Of a stretch of 17,680 nt of DNA, positions 1-8,140 are shown piece by piece. Both the position numbers and the translations under genes were made by a program. Source of the stretch: Proteobacteria bacterium UBA3588 (GTDB lineage: Bacteria; Pseudomonadota; Gammaproteobacteria; Thiohalomonadales; Thiohalomonadaceae); the NCBI GenBank assembly GCA_002376325.1, contig DFMR01000025.1, forward strand, positions 1 to 17,680. The letters are read 5' to 3'. Under the pieces are notes generated by a model. That model was given only the letters and a program-made list of their open reading frames with translations. It ran no database searches and was not told the origin of the DNA. Within the stretch, counting starts at the first letter, position 1, and each line of letters opens with the position of its first letter.

Positions 1-7
1 CATCCTG

Positions 8-298
8 GTGCCGCTGGAGCGTCGGAAATCCATGCAGAAGCGATACGAAAAGACGCTCAGCGAAAGGCTGGCGGAGTCCATCGTGGCGGTGGTCGAGGGC
101 GTGTCGAAGGCGGGCGGCGGCAAATATCCGATGGCGGTGCAACAGATGATCGTTGCGATGGACATCACGACGACCACATCGCCCACCGCCGGCGGCGGGG
201 TAAAGTTAGAGGTGTTGCCGGTTGCGCTGACCGCTACGGGCAGCTATTCCAAGTCGAACGAGAACCTGCTCACGATTGAATTCGACGTGAAGAAATAG
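8..298 (+). CDS. Small hypothetical protein, possibly 5'-truncated
   Basis: I do not recognise this protein. It is about 96 residues from a GTG at 8, or 88 from an ATG at 32. The frame stays open to the left edge of the window, so the true start may lie outside. There is no signal peptide or membrane segment. The N-terminal half reads as an amphipathic helix (around LSERLAESIVAVVEGVSKAG). It is followed by alternating hydrophobic, strand-like stretches, a Gly-rich turn (TAGGGVKLEVLPV) and a C-terminal strand ending LTIEFDVKK. This helix-then-strands layout loosely recalls the small trypsin-co-occurring (trypco2-type) domains, but I could not check that and do not assign it. The gene is convergent with apbE, 44 bases apart. 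The ATG at 32 has only a weak GGAA four bases upstream. Confidence 0.6.
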   Translation: MPLERRKSMQKRYEKTLSERLAESIVAVVEGVSKAGGGKYPMAVQQMIVAMDITTTTSPTAGGGVKLEVLPVALTATGSYSKSNENLLTIEFDVKK

Positions 299-310
299 GC
301 ATGATTTCGC

Positions 311-340
311 CGCTGCCGGGCGGGTTTCCGCCGCCCGCGG
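311..340. terminator. GC-rich hairpin between convergent genes
   Basis: CGGGCGG at 317-323 pairs with CCGCCCG at 331-337 across a 7-base loop, with partial extension outward (CGC/GCG). It sits exactly in the 44-base gap between the stop at 298 and the apbE stop at 343. Neither strand has a T-tract after the stem, so intrinsic termination is uncertain. Confidence 0.35.
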
Positions 341-342
341 CG

Positions 343-1389
343 TCACTCGGCGCCGTTGATCGTCACCGCCTTGCTGTTCTTCAGCGCGGGGCTCTCGCTG
401 CCGACCAGTTTGCCGTTTTCGTCCTGAATGAAATAGACCTTGATGCCGGCCGACTGCGCCACCGTATCCCCTTCTTTCCGGCCCATGCACAGCATGGCCG
501 TCGCCCAGGCGTCGCCCACCCGCGGGTCGTTGTCGATGACCGTGGCCGACACCAGATTATGGGTGACCGGGCGTCCGGTGCGCGGATCGAGGATGTGCGA
601 ATAGGCCTTGCCGCTGGCGTCGAAGAACCTGCGGTAGGTGCCGGAGGTGTTGATCGATACGCCGTTTTCGTCGTTGACGGTGATGACGTCCTGCGCCGCC
701 AGTTTACCCGGCGTCGGCCGGGCGATGGCGATGCGCCATTTTTGCGGGCCGGGCTTGTGGCCCATCACCAGCATGTCGCCGCCGAACTCCACGATGTAGT
801 TGTGAACCCCATAGTGTTCGAGGATGCGCGACAGGCGCCAGATGGTGTAGCCCTCGCCGACGGATGACAGGTCGATGTCCAGTTGCGGCAGGGTCTTGCG
901 CACCTTGTCGTGGGCGGCGTCGATCAGGATGTGGTCGAAGCCGATCGCCTTCTTGACCGCGGCGATCTGCCGGGCGGTCGGAACATGGAATTTGTCGTTG
1001 CGGAAACCCCACAGATCGAACAGCGGGCCAACGGTGGGATCGTAGCAGCCGTTGGAGTCGCGGTAGATCGGCTTGGCGATCTCCAGCAGCTTGATGGTGG
1101 AGGCAGGCAGCGATTGCCACGCCGTCGAGCGGCTGTGGTTGAAGCCTTGCAGAATCGAATCGTTGCGGTAGCTCGATATTTCCTTGTCGATCTCGTTCAA
1201 CGCCCTCTGCATCTCCTGCGACACGGCGTCCGGGTCAACGTGCTTCGCGCTCCACCAAGTGATGTGATAGGTGGTGCCTTCGGCAAAGCCGTCGACTTCA
1301 TAGAGTTTGGGCGGTCGCGTACACGCACTCAGCATCGCTGCCGCGACAAGGCCGATGAAGGCCGTATAAACCGCATTTTGCATTTGCAT
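343..1389 (-). CDS. apbE: FAD:protein FMN transferase lipoprotein (ApbE family)
   Basis: ApbE enzymes use FAD to attach FMN covalently to a Ser/Thr of target flavoproteins in the periplasm, for example Rnf/Nqr subunits and NosR-like proteins. From the chosen ATG at 1389 the protein is 348 residues, close to the E. coli length of about 350. It begins with a lipoprotein signal (hydrophobic residues 7-20, lipobox LSAC with Cys23). Visible family motifs are DPTVGPLFDLWGF (117-129), DLSSVGEGY (173-181), FGGD (202-205), SGTYRR (249-254), HILDPRTGRP (265-274) and DAWAT (293-297), the Mg-binding segment. The EGY form matches the enteric type. An in-frame ATG at 1569 would add 60 residues that are basic and Cys/Arg-rich and would bury the signal peptide, so I reject it. 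No flavoprotein target is encoded here. A candidate extended -10 lies at 1565-1570. Confidence 0.93.
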   Translation of the reverse strand: MQMQNAVYTAFIGLVAAAMLSACTRPPKLYEVDGFAEGTTYHITWWSAKHVDPDAVSQEMQRALNEIDKEISSYRNDSILQGFNHSRSTAWQSLPASTIKLLEIAKPIYRDSNGCYDPTVGPLFDLWGFRNDKFHVPTARQIAAVKKAIGFDHILIDAAHDKVRKTLPQLDIDLSSVGEGYTIWRLSRILEHYGVHNYIVEFGGDMLVMGHKPGPQKWRIAIARPTPGKLAAQDVITVNDENGVSINTSGTYRRFFDASGKAYSHILDPRTGRPVTHNLVSATVIDNDPRVGDAWATAMLCMGRKEGDTVAQSAGIKVYFIQDENGKLVGSESPALKNSKAVTINGAE

Positions 1390-1564
1390 CTTTTTTAGCC
1401 TGTTCACCAAGTCGCCAATCCGCGCGCGCTCCGTTGCGGCCATGACGATTCCGCCCGGCGGGCGCCGACAACGCTCTACCCGAAACGCCGACAAGCGGAA
1501 TAAGCGAGCGGACGGCATGGCGCCGACGCAAGAGCGGCAGAGCCCGGCATGAATTGCACGCGCC

Positions 1565-1573
1565 ATCATAGCA
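1565..1573 (-). promoter_or_regulatory. Candidate extended -10 promoter for apbE
   Basis: On the minus strand the sequence reads TGC followed by TATGAT (1565-1570), an extended -10 that matches TATAAT at 5 of 6 positions. No good -35 lies 16-18 bases upstream, which is acceptable for an extended -10. Transcription would start near 1558, leaving a leader of roughly 170 bases before the chosen apbE ATG. Confidence 0.35.
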
Positions 1574-1660
1574 GTGGACGGGGAAAAGAGGGACGGCGCA
1601 ATGGCCGGTCCACGATGCGCTCGCGGTTGCCGTGGACGGTCGCGATTTGTGGGGATATGC

Positions 1661-1685
1661 CTGCGGGCCCCGCAGCGGGGGGGGG
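1661..1685. other. GC palindrome and G9 tract at the 3' end of the cyclase gene
   Basis: CTGCGGG at 1661-1667 and CCCGCAG at 1669-1675 are perfect inverted repeats separated by one base. They are followed directly by nine consecutive G at 1677-1685. The stop codon of the minus-strand cyclase lies at 1693-1695, so a transcript would enter C9 and then this hairpin. There is no T-tract, so it is at best an atypical terminator. Confidence 0.35.
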
Positions 1686-1692
1686 ATGCGGC

Positions 1693-2913
1693 TCAGCTCT
1701 CGCCCTGCGACATCCGCCTATTGAGACCGCCGTCGTTCGCCGATTCCGCCGGACCGTCCGCCGCTGCGCATTGGTTGCGGCCCATGGCCTTGGCGCGGTA
1801 GAGGGCGATGTCGGCACGGCGCAGTGCGTTCTTGATATCTTCGCCTTGCTTCAGCTCACTGACGCCGATGCTGACGGTGATCGCGAACGGCAGGGGCGGT
1901 GCTGCGGTGATGACGCCGCTCCCTTCCCGGGCAAAGGCGAGCCGTAGCCGTTCCGCCGCGACCAGCGCCTGCGCGCCGGAGGTGGCCGGCAGCAGAGCGA
2001 CGAATTCCTCGCCACCAAAGCGGCACAGTACGTCCTCGCCGCGCAGCACCCGCGTGGCGATGGCGACGAAGCGGCACAGAATAGCGTCGCCGTCGCCATG
2101 GCCAAGGCGGTCGTTGATCTGCTTGAAGTGGTCGAGGTCCATCATCAACAGCGACAGCGATCGGCCGTGGCGCTGGGCGCGCGCCATCTCCTTTTCCGCC
2201 AGGATGGAAAAGGCGCGGCGGTTGAGGGCGCCGGTAAGCGGGTCGCTGCTGGCTTGGCGGTCAAGATTTGCCTGGAGGCGTTCGCCGGTCATCAACACCA
2301 TCCCCAGCGTGGTCGCTATGATCATGCACAGCCACCACAGCAGCGGCAGCGCGGCGAAGCCGTCGGGATTCCAGTTGCTGAAGGTTCCACTGCTCTGGCC
2401 GGCGGCGGTGGCGCGCACCAGGAAGAAGCCGGCGTTGGCTGCAAAGGTCCAACCCGTGGCACGTATCGCCATCTGGCCGGTCTGGGCGGCGGAGAGCAGC
2501 TCATTGGCGATCAGCGCCGACAGCAGGGAAATCAGCAGCGCGTTGGTGAACGCGCGCAAGGTCAGCGAGTGCTCCATGTGGGCCAACACGATCGTGCCGA
2601 GGGTGACGAAGATGAATGCGGCCACCACCCGCCGCGGCAGCGGGGCGTGGTCGACAAAACGGCGAAAGCCGTCCCAACTCAGCAGGAAACCGACAACGAT
2701 GGCGAGCTGCCCCAGCGACAACATCGGCAGCGTCGAATGGGGGTGATGGGCAGCGAACAGCGCGAGCCCCAGCACCCCGGTGGCACCGGCCGCCGCCCAG
2801 CGCGCAAGGCCGGGCATGCGCGGATGCATCCGCCACAGCAGGAATCTCGCCCCGGCGCAAAAAGCGGTCGTCAGCACGGCTGCGACCAATAGTGTGCGAA
2901 TGTCGAACTGCAT
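1693..2913 (-). CDS. Membrane diguanylate cyclase (GGDEF)
   Basis: This protein makes cyclic di-GMP from two GTP. From the ATG at 2913 it has 406 residues; another in-frame ATG at 2946 would add 11. About six hydrophobic segments fill the first 210 residues, forming an integral-membrane sensor without a recognisable named domain. A catalytic GGDEF domain follows. In numbering from the longer start, DPLTGALNRR is at 235-244, MDLDHFKQIND at 269-279, the active site GGEEF at 311-315, and the inhibitory I-site RxxD (RGED) at 302-305, exactly five residues before the active site. Enzyme activity and product feedback are therefore both predicted. There is no EAL domain. The C-terminal tail of about 25 residues is polar. 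I prefer the shorter start because it places MQFDIRTLL just before the first membrane helix, but neither start has a strong ribosome site. Confidence 0.92.
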   Translation of the reverse strand: MQFDIRTLLVAAVLTTAFCAGARFLLWRMHPRMPGLARWAAAGATGVLGLALFAAHHPHSTLPMLSLGQLAIVVGFLLSWDGFRRFVDHAPLPRRVVAAFIFVTLGTIVLAHMEHSLTLRAFTNALLISLLSALIANELLSAAQTGQMAIRATGWTFAANAGFFLVRATAAGQSSGTFSNWNPDGFAALPLLWWLCMIIATTLGMVLMTGERLQANLDRQASSDPLTGALNRRAFSILAEKEMARAQRHGRSLSLLMMDLDHFKQINDRLGHGDGDAILCRFVAIATRVLRGEDVLCRFGGEEFVALLPATSGAQALVAAERLRLAFAREGSGVITAAPPLPFAITVSIGVSELKQGEDIKNALRRADIALYRAKAMGRNQCAAADGPAESANDGGLNRRMSQGES

Positions 2914-3093
2914 ACCGGGCCGTGTTCCCCAGGTGCTTTGCCCCATTTCCGTCAGTTGACCATAAAACGCGGGGCGGAAGGTACCCCTTTCCGGCGAAAG
3001 TCATTTTTTCGTTAATTCGGAGGCCTAAAACACCGGACGCGACAGGCGCGTCACCGTCGTCGCGAACCGGCGGCTCTGGGCGGGGTGTTGCGA

Positions 3094-3123
3094 TTGACTC
3101 CCCTCCCGGCACGGCAATACACT
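3094..3123 (+). promoter_or_regulatory. Sigma-70-type promoter of the secreted-protein gene
   Basis: TTGACT (3094-3099, 5 of 6 to consensus) and TACACT (3118-3123, 4 of 6) are separated by 18 bases. The predicted start near 3130 gives a leader of about 33 bases to the GTG start at 3163. Confidence 0.55.
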
Positions 3124-3162
3124 CACCGCTCTTCAGGATATCTATGGAAGGGTAATAGAACA

Positions 3163-3702
3163 GTGGTATTGCCGTTTCAGCGCGTTTACACAACACTCCT
3201 TAGCGGCCTTGTCCTTCTATCGGCCTTCGGTATATCCGCAGCGGCAGCGACCGGCTCCAACGCTCCCTTATGCGGGGCACAACCCTGTGTGACGGTGGCC
3301 AAGCCGGTCGTGCTGAGCCCGGCCCACGGTTACCGCGGCGTGGCGGTGACCGGCGGTGCGGGGTTTGTGCTGCGAATTCCGGCCGGTTACCGGCAGATCG
3401 CCCACAACGGCTCCGTCGATGTGTATCAATATCCTTCCGGCCGCCGCCGCAAGGAGTTGTTGCTCCACGCCACTTCGGTATCCGCGTTTGGCGACCTGGG
3501 AACGCATGCCGATTGGCGTGTCGCCAGGGGCGGCCGCAGCGTCACCTTTTTCCGTCAGCTCAGGAGCCCCGCCGGTTGGAACGGTTTTGCGATCCATCGT
3601 TCCGCAAAACATCATGGCGATGCGATGCTGGAGTTGTATGCCGTCGGTTTCTCCGGCGCCGAGTTCGAGGCGATGGTGGCCAGCATAACAACGCAGGGCT
3701 AA
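3163..3702 (+). CDS. Secreted protein of unknown function
   Basis: I do not recognise the family. The chosen start is the GTG at 3163, preceded by GGAAGGG at 3146-3152 with 10 bases of spacing. It gives 179 residues. The first 29 form a classic Sec signal: a short N-region with Arg7, the core TTLLSGLVLLSAFGI, then a small-residue AAAA cleavage zone. The mature part starts with a Cys pair (APLCGAQPC) that could form a disulfide in the periplasm. The rest is a single small domain rich in aromatic and charged residues (VDVYQYPSGRRRKELLLHA, VTFFRQL). Extending the frame back to the ATG at 3085 would run through the promoter and add an untypical leader, so I reject that start. The gene has its own promoter and stands alone, so context gives no clue to its job. 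Confidence 0.72.
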   Translation: MVLPFQRVYTTLLSGLVLLSAFGISAAAATGSNAPLCGAQPCVTVAKPVVLSPAHGYRGVAVTGGAGFVLRIPAGYRQIAHNGSVDVYQYPSGRRRKELLLHATSVSAFGDLGTHADWRVARGGRSVTFFRQLRSPAGWNGFAIHRSAKHHGDAMLELYAVGFSGAEFEAMVASITTQG

Positions 3703-4174
3703 GCGACTGTATTCGAACGGCTGAACACTGCCGCAGGTCATCAAGGATGGAAGATACGATTCGTCTGTAGCAGTCGCTGTGGTTGCGAGATATTCACCAT
3801 GGATCTGCATCCGACGATTCAGCCCGAAACCTGCATCGTCGCCGAAGTGGTAACCGGCGCGGCCGATCGGATCAATGGCGCGTGGCCGCGCTACGAACGA
3901 CACTTGCGCTAACGCGTTTCATTGTTTGACCCGTGTACCCAGGAATGGAAACTGCGCGGATCCATTCCCTACGCGCTATCGTCGTGCAGCGCGCTGTGAA
4001 TCGAATCGGGCTCCGGGTTCGGCGGCACTCCTGTCATGTGCTGCCATGAGGGTGTCACGGCGCGAATATTCACGGCTGCACATACAGTGGCGGGGTTGCG
4101 CCGGATGGTCAGCGACTACGTATCGGTGAAAGTGATAAAGGACTACACTGCCGCCATTGATATGGAGGTGCCGG
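3703..4174. other. 472-base stretch without a convincing gene
   Basis: This gap precedes the YecA-family gene. It contains a 37-codon frame (3799-3912) without a good ribosome site, and a longer Arg/Cys-rich frame (3875-4129) that looks like noncoding GC-rich sequence. AGCGACTG (3702-3709) and CAGTCGCT (3771-3778) form an 8-base inverted repeat with a 61-base spacer. A weak -10-like TACACT lies at 4143-4148, ahead of the ribosome site of the next gene. Nothing else stands out. Confidence 0.5.
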
Positions 4175-4879
4175 ATGAACACCATGAACGATCCCCTTAG
4201 CGAAGAAGAGATGGATGAACTGGATCGCTTCCTGCTCTATCGTGGTGGCGATGCGGACGACGTTGATGCGGCGTATGTCGATGACGCGGACGAAGGGGTT
4301 CTTTGCCTCTCCGAACTGGACGGTTTTCTTGCTGCCGTCGTCAGCGGTCCGGTCGCGATAGCGCCGTCGCGCTGGTTGCCGGCGGTGTGGGGCGACGAGG
4401 CGCCGAGATGGGAGAACGAGGAGGCCTTCGAACGGATATTCGATTTGATGGCGCGCCACATGAACGATGTGATCGGTTCGTTGAGCGATCCCGAGTACGG
4501 CTTCGAGCCGCTTTTCAATGAGCGCGAGGTCGACGGCAATCATTACCTGTTGGTCGACGAGTGGTGCGAAGGCTACCTGCGCGGCGTAGCCCTTGCCGCA
4601 GCGGAATGGGACGAGGGCGGCGAGGATCTGGTGGAACTGCTCGCGCCGATCCTGCTGTTCGCCACTGAACAGGGGTGGGAGCTGCTGCAAGACAGAGGTG
4701 ACGACGAAGTGGCCGCGATGCAGGATGCCATCCCGGATACGGTGGATGTAATCTACGCCTTCTGGCAGGAGCGGCGCGCGCCGCCCCCGCCGGTGATGCG
4801 GGAGGCGCCGAAGGTGGGCGGCAACGACCCTTGCCCTTGCGGCAGCGGACGCAAGTACAAGCACTGCTGTCTGAATTGA
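4175..4879 (+). CDS. YecA/YgfB-family (UPF0149) protein with SEC-C motif
   Basis: This 234-residue, acidic, cytoplasmic protein consists of a UPF0149 (YecA/YgfB) helical domain (about residues 8-200) and a C-terminal SEC-C zinc-binding motif. The SEC-C motif is NDPCPCGSGRKYKHCC (217-232), with the CxC...CC ligand pattern also found at the end of SecA. Typical family segments include LDGFLAAVVSGP (48-59) and the WCEGYLRGVAL stretch (130-140). E. coli YecA is reported to interact with SecA and ribosomes through such a motif; whether this homologue does so is inference. The start at 4175 is supported by GGAGG at 4164-4168 with 6 bases of spacing. An ATG 18 bases upstream lies inside the ribosome site and is rejected. 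The N-terminus carries an unusual Asp-rich stretch (GGDADDVDAAYVDDADE). The gene is monocistronic. Confidence 0.88.
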   Translation: MNTMNDPLSEEEMDELDRFLLYRGGDADDVDAAYVDDADEGVLCLSELDGFLAAVVSGPVAIAPSRWLPAVWGDEAPRWENEEAFERIFDLMARHMNDVIGSLSDPEYGFEPLFNEREVDGNHYLLVDEWCEGYLRGVALAAAEWDEGGEDLVELLAPILLFATEQGWELLQDRGDDEVAAMQDAIPDTVDVIYAFWQERRAPPPPVMREAPKVGGNDPCPCGSGRKYKHCCLN

Positions 4880-4964
4880 CGGCTCCGGCCCGGCGGGGAA
4901 CCGCGCGCGGCCCTCATCCGCCGCTGGGTGATACCTCCCGCCGGCGACCAGGCCGATCATATAA

Positions 4965-5001
4965 ATAGTCGTAGCCAATCGATCCAATAAGAATAAACGA
5001 T
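4965..5001 (+). promoter_or_regulatory. OxyR-like operator upstream of the peroxiredoxin gene
   Basis: The OxyR consensus is ATAG-N7-CTAT-N7-ATAG-N7-CTAT. Here ATAG (4965-4968), CAAT (4976-4979), ATAA (4987-4990) and CGAT (4998-5001) occur at exact 11-base intervals, matching 13 of 16 core positions. The site ends just before the expected -35 position of the prx promoter, the usual placement for OxyR activation. It is embedded in a larger inverted repeat, ATAAATAG (4961-4968) and CTATTTAT (5007-5014). Confidence 0.6.
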
Positions 5002-5030
5002 TTTTTCTATTTATCCCCCCCGCGTATTCT
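5002..5030 (+). promoter_or_regulatory. Weak, probably activator-dependent prx promoter
   Basis: TATTCT at 5025-5030 matches the -10 consensus at 4 of 6 positions. The -35 position (5002-5007) is T-rich and poor, as expected for a promoter that needs an activator bound directly upstream. The leader would be about 40 bases. Confidence 0.4.
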
Positions 5031-5075
5031 GGAACCCATCTTCAGACACCACCATGACCAACGGAGGATTACGAG

Positions 5076-5816
<741 letters not shown>

Positions 5817-5841
5817 CGCATCGGTAACCCGTCGCCGGAGG

Positions 5842-7464
5842 TCATACCTTGAAGTGCTGCACCAGCGATTGCAGCTCGGCGGCGAGCCGGGCCAGGTTGT
5901 CGCCCGCCTGTGACATCTGCTCGGCGTGGTTGGCCGCCTCGTCGGTGATCACTTTGATATTGGAGACGTTGCGGCTGACCTCCGAGGCCACGGCGCTCTG
6001 CTCTTCCGCCGCTGCGGCGATGTGGGTGTTCATGTCCGACAGGCTCGCCACCCGCTTGCCGATGGTCGCCAGCGACGCCGAAGTGGCCTCGGCGTATTCG
6101 ACCGTCGCAGTGGTGCGGCTGCGGCCCGCCTCCATCTTGGCGGCGGCGTCGCGCGCCTTCTCCTGCAACGCCTCGATCATCGCCTGGATCTCCGCCGTCG
6201 ACTGCTGGGTGCGGCCGGCAAGGGTGCGCACCTCGTCGGCCACCACGGCGAAACCGCGGCCGTTTTCGCCGGCACGGGCGGCTTCTATGGCGGCGTTGAG
6301 CGCCAGCAGGTTGGTCTGTTCGGCGACGGCCCGGATCACGTCCAGGACCCCGCCGATACGCTGCGACTCCTGCTCCAGCGCCTCGATGGCGGCCGCCGAG
6401 GCTTCCACTTCGCCGGCCAACTGCCGCACCGCGGCGCCGGCCTGTTGCACGGTGTCCCGGCCGGTGCGGGCCTCGCCGTCGGCGTCGCGCGCCGCGTCCG
6501 CCGCGAGCGAGGTGTTGCCGGCGACCTCGTGCACGGTCGCCGCCATTTCTTCCACCGCGGTGGCCACCTGATCGGTCTCACGGTGTTGCCGCTCCAGGCC
6601 GGCGCGCGATTCGCGGGTGATCACCGACATCTGTTCCGCCGCTGCGGCGAGCTGGGTGGTGGAGGCCGCCACCTGGCGCACCAGCTTCTGTATCAGGTCG
6701 GCAAAGCGGTTGAAGGTCGCGGCCAGCCGCGATAGCTCGTTGTTGCCGTTGACGGCGAGGCGGCGGGTGAGGTCGCCGTCACCTTCGGCAATGGCCTGCA
6801 TCGCCTCGATGGTGGAGTTGAGTCCGCGGCGCAGGCTGCGCAGCACCAGCAGGGTCACGACAATGCCGAGGATGATCGCCACCAGCCCCACCATGATGCT
6901 GTTGCGCCGCGCGGCGTGGGCCTGGGCGTAGACCTTCTGTCCCAATCCCGTTACCGCCTGCTCCTGCGACTTCATCAACACCTGGAGATCTTTGCGGATC
7001 TGTTGCCAGTTGGGGTGCTCGGTATTGGCGAGTTCGGTGATCGCCGGGTCGGTCTGCTTCTGCTCCACCAGCTTCAGCACGTCGAGGCGGGCGTTCTGCA
7101 CGATCATCCAGCGCTGTTCGATGTCGTTGAGCAGGGTCTGCGACCGGGTATCGTCCGTGGCGGTAAGCGCGCGCACCTGTTTCAGGTCGGCCAGGAACGC
7201 GTCGCCCGATTGCTGCACCACCTTGAGCGGCGCCTTGAGCTGGGGCTTGAACACCTTGTTGCGGGTAGCGATGCCGCCGAACAGGCCGTTGCCGAACATG
7301 TCGTTGAGCGCATGCAGGCGGACGTTGGCGTGTTGTTCCAGCTCGCCGTAGCCGGCGGTGATGCGATCCATGCCGTGGATGGCGACGGCGAGTGCGGTGA
7401 TGAAAAGCAGCCCCGCGACGGCGAATGCTGCAACGATGCGGAAGGAGTAGGTTTGAACGTTCAT
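5842..7464 (-). CDS. Methyl-accepting chemotaxis protein
   Basis: This transmembrane chemoreceptor would signal to CheA/CheW and steer motility. From the ATG at 7464 it has 540 residues. TM1 is about 9-30, a periplasmic helical ligand-binding region 31-188 (four-helix-bundle style, identity uncertain), TM2 189-209, HAMP about 210-262, then a long coiled-coil signalling domain. The conserved hairpin tip EQTNLLALNAAIEAARAGE lies at 382-400 and continues as NGRGFAVVADEVRTLA. There is no C-terminal NWETF-like pentapeptide for CheR/CheB tethering, so adaptation enzymes must act without it. A longer start at 7524 is possible, but its extra 20 residues precede the TM1 signal and include the likely -10 region. 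Upstream of 7464 there is a purine-rich GGGAAG about 12 bases away. No che or flagellar genes are in the window. Confidence 0.94.
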   Translation of the reverse strand: MNVQTYSFRIVAAFAVAGLLFITALAVAIHGMDRITAGYGELEQHANVRLHALNDMFGNGLFGGIATRNKVFKPQLKAPLKVVQQSGDAFLADLKQVRALTATDDTRSQTLLNDIEQRWMIVQNARLDVLKLVEQKQTDPAITELANTEHPNWQQIRKDLQVLMKSQEQAVTGLGQKVYAQAHAARRNSIMVGLVAIILGIVVTLLVLRSLRRGLNSTIEAMQAIAEGDGDLTRRLAVNGNNELSRLAATFNRFADLIQKLVRQVAASTTQLAAAAEQMSVITRESRAGLERQHRETDQVATAVEEMAATVHEVAGNTSLAADAARDADGEARTGRDTVQQAGAAVRQLAGEVEASAAAIEALEQESQRIGGVLDVIRAVAEQTNLLALNAAIEAARAGENGRGFAVVADEVRTLAGRTQQSTAEIQAMIEALQEKARDAAAKMEAGRSRTTATVEYAEATSASLATIGKRVASLSDMNTHIAAAAEEQSAVASEVSRNVSNIKVITDEAANHAEQMSQAGDNLARLAAELQSLVQHFKV

Positions 7465-7522
7465 TATTGTTTTTCTTCCCGTTAGTCCGTTGTCGGGCCT
7501 CAAGATCATTGCCCGGCGTTCC

Positions 7523-7528
7523 ATTATC
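7523..7528 (-). promoter_or_regulatory. Candidate -10 element of the chemoreceptor gene
   Basis: On the minus strand GATAAT (5 of 6 to TATAAT) lies within TGTGGGATAATGG, about 60 bases before the ATG at 7464. The GGGATAA core also resembles part of a flagellar sigma-28 -10 (GCCGATAA), but I do not see the matching TAAA element at the required spacing. The promoter class is undecided. Confidence 0.35.
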
Positions 7529-7654
7529 CCACACGGCGGCGGCTGTGGCGTGGAGTCCTTTGTCGCGTTTCGCGCGCCGCAACGCAGTCATGGTGCTTTC
7601 GGGGGCTCCCTTCGGGCGACTCGCTGAAAGTGCCTCCAATAGTGCAACAGTACA

Positions 7655-8140
7655 CTAGCGTAGTGACGCGGCCCATAGCCGTACTTCCATGCCCCAACGG
7701 GAACTATAGCCAATGCCGGCGAAACGGACGATGCCGCGGCCATCGACGACGAAGATCGCCGGCACGCCGCGCACGCCCCATTGCGCCGCGATGGCGCCGT
7801 CCGGATCGGCGACCGCGGGGAAAGTGAGCCCCTTCTTCGCCAGGAAGGCATTGATGGCGCCCGGCTCGCCCGATTGCAGCGCCACCGTTACCACGCGGTG
7901 ATGCGCAGCCACGGTATTTACGTTGGGGCTGGTGAGGCGGCATATGGGGCACCAGGTGGCCCAGAAATAGATCAGTGTCGGCTGCTTGTCCGCCGCCAAC
8001 CTGAACGCGGCACCGGTCGTGGTATGGACGTGCAGCGGCGGTGCGCTGCCGGAGACCAGAGTGCGTCCCTGCCATAGGGCGACGCCGCCCAATACCCCGA
8101 GTACCACGGCGGTTTCGAGCAGCAGGCGTTTGAGTTTCAT
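7655..8140 (-). CDS. Membrane-anchored thioredoxin-like protein (ScsD/TlpA type)
   Basis: This 161-residue protein has an N-terminal signal anchor (residues 7-24) and a periplasmic thioredoxin fold. The redox motif is WCPIC, with Cys64 and Cys67 following YFWAT. The cis-proline is P127 in GVRGVPAIFVV. The segments TSPNVNTV, VTVALQSGE, and the C-terminal GYSSRWGMEVRLW ending resemble the ScsD-like protein disulfide oxidoreductases (suppressor of copper sensitivity). The likely role is thiol-disulfide exchange in the periplasm. ScsA, ScsB and ScsC are not encoded nearby, so its electron source is unknown; DsbD-like supply is inference. No Shine-Dalgarno is visible before the ATG at 8140. The gene diverges from the phosphoesterase gene across only 51 bases, so the two promoters must overlap. 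Confidence 0.85.
   Translation of the reverse strand: MKLKRLLLETAVVLGVLGGVALWQGRTLVSGSAPPLHVHTTTGAAFRLAADKQPTLIYFWATWCPICRLTSPNVNTVAAHHRVVTVALQSGEPGAINAFLAKKGLTFPAVADPDGAIAAQWGVRGVPAIFVVDGRGIVRFAGIGYSSRWGMEVRLWAASLR

Larger units (their letters stand above)
1390..1692. other. 303-base gap between apbE and the diguanylate cyclase gene
   Basis: I see no convincing gene here. On the minus strand this is the leader of apbE and the 3' flank of the cyclase gene. It holds a candidate extended -10 (1565-1570), a 15-base GC palindrome (1661-1675) and a run of nine G (1677-1685) just past the cyclase stop. Open frames that cross it have Arg/Pro-rich, low-complexity translations typical of GC-rich noncoding DNA. 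Confidence 0.6.

Noticed and set aside
1390..1558. A riboswitch (for example FMN) in the long apbE leader
   Set aside because: I see no conserved FMN-element helices or junction; leader length alone is not evidence.
1390..1569. 60-residue N-terminal extension of ApbE
   Set aside because: It would place a basic, Cys-rich stretch before the lipoprotein signal and run through the candidate promoter; the shorter form matches the family length.
3702..3778. 8-base inverted repeat after the secreted-protein gene as a terminator
   Set aside because: The 61-base spacer is too long and there is no T-tract.
3799..3912. 37-codon ATG frame in the gap before the YecA-family gene
   Set aside because: No good ribosome site or recognisable motif, and a frame this short is expected by chance in GC-rich DNA. 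It remains possible but unsupported.
3875..4129. 84-codon frame in the same gap
   Set aside because: Its translation is rich in Arg, Cys and Ala without structure, it has no ribosome site, and it overlaps the weak frame before it.
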